A stretch of DNA of 64,000 nucleotides from the NCBI RefSeq assembly GCF_001766235.1, contig NZ_CP015164.1:248001-312000 (forward strand), written 5' to 3'. The position numbers and the translations under genes were made by a program. This stretch comes from Acetobacter ascendens (GTDB taxonomy: Bacteria > Pseudomonadota > Alphaproteobacteria > Acetobacterales > Acetobacteraceae). The notes beneath the pieces were generated by a model. That model did no database searches. It had not been told where the DNA came from and saw nothing but the letters and a program-made list of their open reading frames with translations. This document shows, piece by piece, positions 45,846 to 52,189 of this stretch; the first letter of the stretch is position 1; every line of letters begins with the position of its first letter.

Positions 45846-46877
45846 ATGAATGATGTTTCCCGTTCTGTTTTTGTGTTTGGGTCTCCTTGCAATAATAATT
45901 ACGGCAAGGTGGTCTTTCTGCCCAACGGCCAGCTTTATGGGTATCAGCACGAAAACGAACATACATGGTGTATGGATGGGGAAGAACTGTGCCTGTTAAA
46001 TATTCAGGGGCAGGTGAGCAGTCGGTATCATCGTACGGGAAACGGGTGGGCAGGCACGGTAGAAGGCCGCAGATACCCACTTTATCTCAATACCCTGATA
46101 ACAACAGATATATGTGAAACACCGGGCCTGCCGCCTGTTATGGTTAACACCATTCCCAAGGCTGGCACCTATTATGTAGAAGCTGCGCTAAAGGCAGCGG
46201 GCTGTCCTTCCCATCGTCTGCATCTGGGGGGTGAGGATGTGGTGGATGATTACCGCGGCCTGCCGGATGAGCGTGTGCACATTATGCCTGAAACACTGCG
46301 GTTATATTGCCCGCTGGATCTGGTAACCGCCACGCTGCAAGGTGGCCATGTTGTGGCGCATTGTGATTTTCAGCACGTTATAGACCATGTGCGCAGCCAG
46401 GGCGTGGTGGTGCTTTCTGTTGTGCGCAACCTGCGTGACATCATGAAAAGCATGTTCCGCTTTTTGCTGTATATGATCCCGCCGGAGCCAGATGATTTTC
46501 TGGGCCAGTTCTGGCGTGAGCAGGAAGGCGATGCCCGCGTAACAGCTTTTCTGGCCGTAGAGCATGAACGTGGGCTGGAACATGTGCGCCAGATGGCCCG
46601 TATGATGCTTGCTGATACATCGCCCCAAAGCATCGTGCTGCGTTATGAAAGCCTGAAACAGGGTGATTTGCAGCCGCATAACATTGAAAAATTGCAGGCT
46701 ATCAACCCGGAATTTACACAGCGTTTGTCTGATGCGTTTGTGCAGACATATGGCGTGCGCACCCCTACATTTTCGGGCGAAGCCCGGCAGCAGCCAGACC
46801 CGTGGTGTGATGTGTTTGAGGCGTATTTCCATAAATCCGGCATGGCCGATCTGAACGCGCAATTGGGTTACGCGTAA
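45846..46877 (+). CDS. Sulfotransferase-like protein with a beta-rich N-terminal module
   Basis: 343 residues from ATG 45846 (ATG 45831 also possible). Residues about 100-110 (VMVNTIPKAGTYY) match the 5'-phosphosulfate-binding loop, and VLSVVRNLRDIMKSMFR (about 189-205) matches the 3'-phosphate site of PAPS-dependent sulfotransferases. The enzyme would therefore transfer sulfate from PAPS to a sugar, lipid or protein. The first about 85 residues (FLPNGQLYGYQHENEHTWCM...) are a separate module rich in Gly, Trp and Tyr. The acceptor is unknown. It diverges from mlaE across 206 bp. Confidence 0.75.
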   Translation: MNDVSRSVFVFGSPCNNNYGKVVFLPNGQLYGYQHENEHTWCMDGEELCLLNIQGQVSSRYHRTGNGWAGTVEGRRYPLYLNTLITTDICETPGLPPVMVNTIPKAGTYYVEAALKAAGCPSHRLHLGGEDVVDDYRGLPDERVHIMPETLRLYCPLDLVTATLQGGHVVAHCDFQHVIDHVRSQGVVVLSVVRNLRDIMKSMFRFLLYMIPPEPDDFLGQFWREQEGDARVTAFLAVEHERGLEHVRQMARMMLADTSPQSIVLRYESLKQGDLQPHNIEKLQAINPEFTQRLSDAFVQTYGVRTPTFSGEARQQPDPWCDVFEAYFHKSGMADLNAQLGYA

Positions 46878-46961
46878 AAACAGTTCAGGCGAGCCCTTGA
46901 GTTTGTTCCTGTTTTATTCCACATCAGGGGGGATGAACCAGACAGCAAAAGAGCTTGCCTG

Positions 46962-48353
46962 ATGGCTAAAAAACTTTCCCGCACCTATGTTTGCCGCAAC
47001 TGTGGCGCTGTACATGCCAAATGGGCCGGGCAATGCGATGCCTGCGGTGAATGGAACACGCTGGAAGAAATGGCTGTGGAACCCTTGGCCGCATCCTCTG
47101 CCGCGGTGCGCGGCGGCAAGGGGCGGCGTGTAGCGCTACAGGCGCTGGAAGGGGAAATCAAACTTCCACCACGCACCCAAACTGGCATTGCAGAACTTGA
47201 TCGGGTTCTGGGCGGTGGCCTTGTGCCTGCCTCTGTTGTGTTGGTGGGGGGGGACCCCGGCATAGGTAAATCTACTCTGCTGCTTCAGGCCGCCAGCAAG
47301 CTGGCAGGTAAGGGCGAGCGGGTGCTGTATATTTCTGGTGAAGAAGCGGTGGATCAGATCCGCCTGCGCGCCCAGAGATTAGAGGTGGCCGGGGCCAAGC
47401 TGGATCTGGCGGCATCCATTAACGTGGCGGATATTGTGGCCACGCTGGAAGCCGAACCCGACGTGCGGGCGGTGGTGATTGATTCCATCCAGACCATGTG
47501 GCTTGAAACCATAGATAGCGCACCGGGCACGGTCTCTCAGGTGCGGGCCTGTGCGTTTGAGTTGATACGTGCAGCCAAGCGCCGGGGCTTCAGCCTTATT
47601 CTGGTGGGGCACGTTACCAAGGAGGGCGCATTGGCAGGCCCGCGTGTGCTGGAGCACATGGTGGATGCCGTGATGTATTTTGAAGGTGATAGGGGCCACC
47701 AGTTCCGTATCTTGCGTGCCGCCAAAAACCGTTACGGCGCAACGGATGAAATTGGCGTGTTTGCCATGACAGATCGCGGGCTGGAGGAAGTTAGCAACCC
47801 ATCAGCTCTGTTTCTGGCCGAACGGCGGGGGAATATTGCCGGGTCTGCCGTATTTGCTGGGTTGGAAGGTACGCGCCCCGTTTTGCTGGAAGTGCAGGCT
47901 TTACTGGCCCCCAAAGGCGGAGATGGCGCACCGCGCCGCGCCGTGGTGGGGTGGGATACAGGCCGCCTTTCCATGTTGCTGGCTGTGCTGGAAACACGTT
48001 GCGGGCTTAAACTTTCTAGCATGGATGTGTATCTGAACGTGGCCGGCGGCCTGAAAGTGGCGGAGCCTGCGGCAGATCTGGCTGTGGCTGCGGCGCTGGT
48101 TTCTGCCGCCAGCGGCGTGCCCACCAGCCCCGGAGAGGTTTATTTTGGCGAAGTAGGTCTTTCAGGCGAGGTGCGGCAAGTGGCACAGGCCGATGCCCGT
48201 TTGAAGGAAGCTGCCAAGCTGGGGTTTGACCGAGCCGTGCTGCCCCGGCGCATTGCACGGGGCAATACGCGCTCTCGCCCGCCGGAGGGGCTGCATCTGC
48301 GAGAAATCGGGCATATTTCTGATTTGGTGAGTGCAGAAATGGAAGCCGAGTAA
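46962..48353 (+). CDS. radA: DNA repair protein RadA
   Basis: RadA is a RecA-like, DnaB-type helicase that drives branch migration in recombination repair. The 463-residue protein has a C4 zinc finger at C11, C14, C25 and C28 (YVCRNCGAVHAKWAGQCDACG). Walker A is GGDPGIGKS at 97-105, the RadA-specific KNRYG motif lies in AAKNRYGATDE, and a C-terminal Lon-protease-like domain follows. It is complete. The tRNA-Gly gene follows 54 bp later. Confidence 0.96.
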   Translation: MAKKLSRTYVCRNCGAVHAKWAGQCDACGEWNTLEEMAVEPLAASSAAVRGGKGRRVALQALEGEIKLPPRTQTGIAELDRVLGGGLVPASVVLVGGDPGIGKSTLLLQAASKLAGKGERVLYISGEEAVDQIRLRAQRLEVAGAKLDLAASINVADIVATLEAEPDVRAVVIDSIQTMWLETIDSAPGTVSQVRACAFELIRAAKRRGFSLILVGHVTKEGALAGPRVLEHMVDAVMYFEGDRGHQFRILRAAKNRYGATDEIGVFAMTDRGLEEVSNPSALFLAERRGNIAGSAVFAGLEGTRPVLLEVQALLAPKGGDGAPRRAVVGWDTGRLSMLLAVLETRCGLKLSSMDVYLNVAGGLKVAEPAADLAVAAALVSAASGVPTSPGEVYFGEVGLSGEVRQVAQADARLKEAAKLGFDRAVLPRRIARGNTRSRPPEGLHLREIGHISDLVSAEMEAE

Positions 48354-48407
48354 AACTGATACGTTGCTTTTTGCGCGATGTATCGGTATAGTGCGCCCCA
48401 CAAAGAT

Positions 48408-48481
48408 GCGGATGTAGTTCAATGGTAGAACGGCAGCTTCCCAAGCTGCATACGAGGGTTCGATTCCCTTCATCCGCTCCA
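48408..48481 (+). tRNA. tRNA-Gly (anticodon CCC), 3' CCA encoded
   Basis: The acceptor arm GCGGATG (48408-48414) pairs with CATCCGC (48471-48477), followed by T and CCA. The D arm is GTTC...GAAC. The anticodon stem GCAGC/GCTGC encloses TTCCCAA, so the anticodon is CCC. The T arm has GGTTCGATTCC. The last 19 bases of the gene and 2 bases beyond it recur at 49894-49914, which makes it the integration site of the element that follows. Confidence 0.95.
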
Positions 48482-48483
48482 AT
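48463..48483 (+). repeat. Attachment-site repeat at the tRNA-Gly 3' end
   Basis: This 21 bp sequence covers the 3' end of the tRNA plus two bases and is exactly repeated at 49894-49914. Direct repeats of a tRNA 3' end flanking an integrase gene are the usual product of tyrosine-integrase insertion. Confidence 0.85.
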
Positions 48484-48573
48484 GTGCATTTTCCCAATGA
48501 AATCAATGACTTATGAACATCACCCAGCAGCACGATATACCGTGTTGGTAGTGGGTCAGCGGTAGTTCTTCCT

Positions 48574-49014
48574 ATGGGTATGAAGAAGGATGCCGAGAAG
48601 ATGTTTGGATTGAGAAGGGCTGCAAGTGGCTTGTGGTCTGCCCGCCTGTCTATTCCAAGAAACCGCTGGAAGGACGTGGGGCAGGCTTTCCAGACCAAGT
48701 CGGGCATCCGGCAAGACTTCGTGAAGTCACTCCAGACCAAGGACAAGCAGGAAGCTATCCAGCGCCGTGATGCCGCTCTTGCTGCCCTCCGTTCTGTGGT
48801 CAATGAGAAGCTCAGAGAGATAGGCAAGCCGCCCCTTGGTGGTGAGTGGGAAGCCTCTTGCATGGGCATAGCTGAGAAGGCTGTGGTGGATGCCTTGTCG
48901 GCAAGGAAGCAGATAGACCAAGCCTCAGACGCCTATGAGCCAGTCCAAGACGCCTATGGGAATGTGAATGAGAACATACCGGCCACTGAGCAAGGTCTAT
49001 CGGAACATAATTGA
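48574..49014 (+). pseudogene. Truncated tyrosine integrase, N-terminal part
   Basis: The 146-residue product begins MGMKKDAEKMFGLRRAASGLWSARLSIPR and continues with DFVKSLQTKDKQEAIQRRDAAL. This is the pattern of the N-terminal domain (DUF6538-like) of many site-specific integrases. The core-binding and catalytic domains with the R...HxxR...Y residues are missing; the frame closes soon after an acidic stretch (NENIPATEQGLSEHN). Its place 90 bp after the tRNA 3' end is the usual integrase position. The catalytic domain was probably lost by deletion. Confidence 0.65.
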
Positions 49015-49088
49015 TGGAACACTTTTCCGTTCCAATAGGGTTGACTTTATGTGTTTTGGAACACTATCTGTTCAGGGTCTAGGCCCTA
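49015..49088. promoter_or_regulatory. Candidate res site and promoter before the serine recombinase
   Basis: Three inverted repeats stand in a row: TGGAAC/GTTCCA (49015-49034), GAAC/GTTC around 49058-49072, and AGGGTCTAGGCCCT (49074-49087). A possible promoter, TTGACT (49041-49046) and CTATCT (49064-49069) with 17 bp between, overlaps them. Resolvases usually bind several such subsites next to their own gene and repress it. Confidence 0.4.
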
Positions 49089-49103
49089 ATGGAACAGAAC
49101 GTC

Positions 49104-49670
49104 ATGAAGATTGGTTATGCCCGCACCAGCACCACAGAACAGCTTGCAGGATTGGAAGCACAGGTCAGAGACTTGTGGGCGGCTGGGTGTGAGAAGGTCT
49201 TTCAGGAGCAGGTGAGCGGAGCCAGCACAGACAGGCCACAGCTTGCTGCTGCATTGGAACACATGCGCCAAGGTGATGTCTTGATGGTCATGAAGCCAGA
49301 TAGGCTTGCACGTTCAACCGCTGATCTTCTTGGTTATGTGAAGGCCATTCAGGCCAAAGGGTGCCGCCTGATTGTTCAGAGCATGGGCGGGCAGACTCTG
49401 GACACCAGCAACCCGACAAGCAAACTGATGCTCACCATGCTGGGTGCTGTGGCTGAGTTTGAACGTGATCTGATGAAAGAGCGACAAGCAGAAGGCATTG
49501 CCAAGGCCAAGGCGGAGGGCAAATACAAGGGCCGCAAACCCACAGCACGGAGCCAAGCCCATGAAGTCAGCAAGCTGCATGAGCAAGGCATGACACCCAC
49601 AGAAATCGCCAAGAAGCTCGGCATGGGTCGCACAAGTGTCTATCGGTGCCTTTCTTCTCTAACTAATTGA
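49104..49670 (+). CDS. Serine recombinase (resolvase/invertase family)
   Basis: From ATG 49104 it has 188 residues; ATG 49089 adds five. The catalytic domain starts MKIGYARTSTTEQLAGLEAQ, with the nucleophile serine at position 8 or 9 replaced by the RTST run (a serine is present). It continues to DRLARSTADLLGYVK and AEFERDLMKERQAEGIAKAKAEGKYKGRKP. A C-terminal helix-turn-helix follows (GMTPTEIAKKLGMGRTSVYRCL). It appears intact and is of the Tn3 resolvase/Hin size class. Confidence 0.88.
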   Translation: MKIGYARTSTTEQLAGLEAQVRDLWAAGCEKVFQEQVSGASTDRPQLAAALEHMRQGDVLMVMKPDRLARSTADLLGYVKAIQAKGCRLIVQSMGGQTLDTSNPTSKLMLTMLGAVAEFERDLMKERQAEGIAKAKAEGKYKGRKPTARSQAHEVSKLHEQGMTPTEIAKKLGMGRTSVYRCLSSLTN

Positions 49671-49893
49671 TATATAGCACTCTTCGGTCATTGGCTTCTG
49701 ATGAATGAAGCAAACAAGAAGAAAACGGCTCTCTTGCAGGCTTCGTGTGGATGCTGATATGACGCCATGCAACTGAATTGCTTGCTGATAATCGTGCAAG
49801 GCTCTGGTGCTACCAGTCTGGTGGTTTATGTGTTGGTAGCTGTTTTTCTTTGAGAAACTGCCATTTATCGAGTGTTTCGAATGGGTCTGTGAC

Positions 49894-49914
49894 ATTCCCT
49901 TCATCCGCTCCAAT
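49894..49914 (+). repeat. Second copy of the tRNA-Gly attachment repeat
   Basis: This is an exact 21 bp copy of 48463-48483. Its upstream neighbourhood does not fold into a tRNA, so it is only the 3' fragment and marks the right end of the element. Confidence 0.85.
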
Positions 49915-49996
49915 TTCCTAAAAATTTAGAAATTTCAATTGGTTGCAATATGCTTCTGCTGTTGGCGCTGTAAGTCTGCGTTATAGGTTAGGTGTT

Positions 49997-50039
49997 ACAT
50001 ATTTTGCGGATGGAAAAGCATTGAATCCGCAAAATATGT
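49997..50039. ncRNA. Candidate structured RNA: perfect 15 bp inverted repeat
   Basis: ACATATTTTGCGGAT (49997-50011) is an exact complement of ATCCGCAAAATATGT (50025-50039), with a 13-base loop. A strong rho-independent terminator follows 25 bases later. Such a pair is typical of a small RNA, an attenuator, or a binding site upstream of a terminator. No promoter is clear. Confidence 0.45.
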
Positions 50040-50064
50040 TCTTCACACAAGATAAATCCTGCGC

Positions 50065-50094
50065 AAGGAACCCGTTTTTGGGGTTCCTTTTTTT
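50065..50094 (+). terminator. Rho-independent terminator
   Basis: AAGGAACCC (50065-50073) pairs with GGGTTCCTT (50081-50089), followed by a T-run to 50094. There is no protein gene directly before it, so it probably ends an RNA transcript or the original tRNA-Gly transcript. Confidence 0.88.
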
Positions 50095-50253
50095 ATGGCC
50101 ACATTGCTGTCCAGATGCCCGGAGCATGTGTTGGGCTGTTCACGATGATTGCTTTTTAAAGAGCAGACATACGGAGAATGCACAGTCCTCGTGTTGAAAA
50201 TAAACAAATAAGAAATACATCCTGTTACAGTTTTGTTAAACGAGGAGAGAAAA

Positions 50254-50526
50254 ATGAAAAAGACACTTTATATGTGTGTCGCTGTTCTTGGCCTCGGGTT
50301 TGTACAGAGTGCTTCTGCTGCCACATGGGATGGTGGTGTTTCCAGGCATGTTGAGGTTAAGAATCCGGATCAGCCCGATACAACCAAAGGGGGTGTATGG
50401 GATGGCGGGGAAGCCGAGAAGGTAAAGGTGGAAGACCGGGATACACCGGATACCACTAAAGGCGGTGTGTGGGACGGCGGTATATCTGAGCACGTGCCCG
50501 TAAAATACCCCAGTATGCCGCAGTAA
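50254..50526 (+). CDS. Exported protein of three 24-residue WDGG repeats
   Basis: The family is not recognised. The 90-residue product starts MKKTLYMCVAVLGLGFVQSASA, a signal peptide cut after about residue 22 (ASA-A). The mature part consists of three imperfect repeats with W-D-G-G at 25, 49 and 73. V-x-V lies 9-10 residues later (HVEV, KVKV, HVPV) and the linker PDTTKGGV occurs between them, an exact 24-residue period. GAGGAGA precedes ATG 50254. The mature protein is about 68 residues, hydrophilic and probably periplasmic or secreted. The IS copy inserts 86 bp after its stop. Confidence 0.75.
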   Translation: MKKTLYMCVAVLGLGFVQSASAATWDGGVSRHVEVKNPDQPDTTKGGVWDGGEAEKVKVEDRDTPDTTKGGVWDGGISEHVPVKYPSMPQ

Positions 50527-50612
50527 TGCGGGATAGCCCTGTTTCAATGTTGTTATGATGCGTTCATACAATATAGGAACAGGGCATAGCTTCTTTTTCA
50601 TTCCAACACTAA

Positions 50613-51517
50613 GAGCCCTTTTGGAAATTCGCTATGATAGGTTTTCAAGAGGTTTTGAGCGTGATTCAAAGGCAGGATGTGGACGCCAGCACAACGAGGC
50701 CGCATGGCCGGAATTACACGCAAGACGAAACGCTATCCGTCTGATCTGACAGATGAGGAATGGGAGCGCATAGCGCCTCTGATGCCCCCTGCGAACCGGC
50801 GTGGTCGGAAACGGACAACCGATTTCCGTGAGATCATCAATGCTCTGCGCTATCTCGTGCGCTCAGGCTGCGGTTGGGAGATGCTTCCGGTTCATTTTGG
50901 CCCATGGCAAACGGTTTACTGGTGGTTCCGCAGGCTGATGCGCCGTTTCCTGTTCCAGACCATTCATGATGTCTGTCTGATGCTCGATCGTGAAGCGACA
51001 GGACGCGAAACCAGTCCATCGGGTGGTGTCATTGATAGCCAGAGTATCAAGGCACCCCACGCAAAGACACGTGGTTATGACGCAGGCAAGAAGATCGTCG
51101 GTCGGAAACGTCACATCGCAGTTGATACGGATGGCCGCCTTCTCCTGGTCCAGCTGACAACAGCCGATATTTCGGACAGTGCAGGAGGACAGATGATCCT
51201 TGATGCCATTCGTAAACGCTGGCCTTGGGTGAAGCACCTGTTTGCCGATGGAGCCTATGACCGCCTCCAGTTGATGGATAAGGCCACTTTTCTCGACTTC
51301 ACAGTCGAGATCATCCGGCGGTCAGAGACAGCAAAAGGGTTTGAAATCCTGCCGCGTCGGTGGGTTGTGGAACGGACCTTCGGTTGGATGATCCGCTGGC
51401 GTCGCCTTGTGAAGGACTACGAACAGCGGATCGACGTCGCAGAGGCCATGATCCACATCGCCATGGGAAGCCTCATGCTACGCCGAAACGCTCATCCGTG
51501 AATTTCCAAAAGGGCTC
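50613..51517 (+). mobile_element. IS5-family (IS1031-like) insertion sequence, copy 2
   Basis: 905 bp, the same ends as copy 1 (GAGCCCTTTTGGAAATTC and its complement), flanked by a TAA duplication (50610-50612 and 51518-51520). The orientation is opposite to copy 1. TAA here and TTA there are complementary, so the target choice is the same. The copy is intact. Confidence 0.93.
50677..51501 (+). CDS. IS5-family transposase, copy 2
   Basis: 274 residues, intact. It differs from copy 1 in two residues, W for C in HFGPWQTVY and P for L in KRWPWVKH. The DDE residues match those of copy 1. An internal start at MAGITRKTKRY is possible. Confidence 0.93.
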   Translation: MWTPAQRGRMAGITRKTKRYPSDLTDEEWERIAPLMPPANRRGRKRTTDFREIINALRYLVRSGCGWEMLPVHFGPWQTVYWWFRRLMRRFLFQTIHDVCLMLDREATGRETSPSGGVIDSQSIKAPHAKTRGYDAGKKIVGRKRHIAVDTDGRLLLVQLTTADISDSAGGQMILDAIRKRWPWVKHLFADGAYDRLQLMDKATFLDFTVEIIRRSETAKGFEILPRRWVVERTFGWMIRWRRLVKDYEQRIDVAEAMIHIAMGSLMLRRNAHP

Positions 51518-52085
51518 TAATAAGCTTTTGAGGTATGGAAACGTATGCGGCGTTTTCTGTCTCGCTGATTTAGTATTTAAATAAACTGTATATATGAATG
51601 TATATAGACCTGCTATATCATTTGAAGTTTATATTAAATGAGTGATTTTTATGGGGTGTATAAAAATATATACAGGATAATAACCATAATACAGAAAATT
51701 TTATAATGATATATGTTGAATATTTAGTTTGCATAAAAAGAATTATACATATCACGCATAAAATCAGAACTCCTAAAAGGCAGATGCGCACCTGAAGGCA
51801 TGTACATTGTGCATGCGGCAAGATAATTTTTCATGAAATTATTGTTTCACATCCGATATGGTAAGCATTCTTTGTTTTGGAATACATGAAAGAAATACAA
51901 AATACTCTTTTTATTATTTAACAATACATCTTGATTATACAAAATATAGAAGTAAAAAAGATTCAGAATTTTTTATTATAATCTCTTGAATATCATATAT
52001 TGTTGTGTGATGATTATAAAAAGAGATGTGTATATGCAATACATATCTGTCCCGTAACAGATTGCAACAAGGAGATCCTCTGCAC
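51518..52085. other. AT-rich intergenic tract
   Basis: About 570 bp, clearly richer in A and T than the rest of the window, with many TATA-like and poly-A/T runs. I see no supportable gene; a 67-codon reverse frame (51618-51821) is low-complexity and hydrophobic. Near the right end is the inverted repeat ATCTGT-CCCGTA-ACAGAT (52045-52062). It may be a foreign fragment or the regulatory region of the outer-membrane gene downstream. Confidence 0.6.
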
Positions 52086-52187
52086 GTGGCATATCTGATG
52101 CAGGATATCATTTTTGTACAGAAACAGCTTTACCGCTTTTTTTGTACGTGTGCGTCTGGGTTTCAACTTCATGCAGACGCGGGCTGA
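52086..52187 (+). CDS. Possible 33-residue leader peptide before the barrel gene
   Basis: GTG 52086 follows AAGGAG at about 52069-52074 and opens a 33-codon frame. It closes with TGA two bases before the ATG of the outer-membrane gene. The barrel gene itself has almost no ribosome binding site, so translation may be coupled through this frame. The sequence has no recognised motif. The call is tentative. Confidence 0.3.
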   Translation: MAYLMQDIIFVQKQLYRFFCTCASGFQLHADAG

Positions 52188-52189
52188 TT

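Larger units (their letters stand above)
48484..49914 (+). mobile_element. Degenerate integrated element at tRNA-Gly
   Basis: About 1.4 kb lies between two exact 21 bp copies of the tRNA 3' end. It contains a fragment of a tyrosine integrase, a complete serine recombinase gene, and about 220 bp with no gene at the right end. There are no cargo, replication or transfer genes, so it is probably the remnant of a larger island reduced by deletion. It may also be a minimal element that depends on other recombinases. Confidence 0.75.
49915..50253. other. Intergenic region with a long inverted repeat and terminator
   Basis: No convincing protein gene is seen; an 84-codon open frame at 49943-50197 runs through both hairpins and is not protein-like. 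The region holds the inverted repeat at 49997-50039 and the terminator at 50065-50094. It also contains a leader for the repeat protein, ending with GAGGAGA before ATG 50254. Confidence 0.6.

Noticed and set aside
48162-48869. 235-codon reverse frame over the radA end and tRNA
   Set aside because: It is antisense to radA, the tRNA and the integrase fragment, all of which are better supported.
49894-49914. Second tRNA-Gly gene
   Set aside because: Only the 3' end matches; upstream bases form no D or anticodon arm, so it is an att repeat.
49943-50197. 84-codon open frame
   Set aside because: It runs straight through the inverted repeat and the terminator, has no ribosome binding site, and its sequence is not protein-like.
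50320-50500. CRISPR-like repeats
   Set aside because: The regular spacing comes from codons of the WDGG repeat protein; there are no unique spacers and no cas genes.
41183-50612. Composite transposon carried by the two IS copies
   Set aside because: Each IS has its own 3 bp duplication and the inner genes are ordinary chromosome genes such as radA and mlaFE.
51618-51821. 67-codon reverse frame in the AT-rich tract
   Set aside because: The composition follows the AT bias; no ribosome binding site or family likeness.
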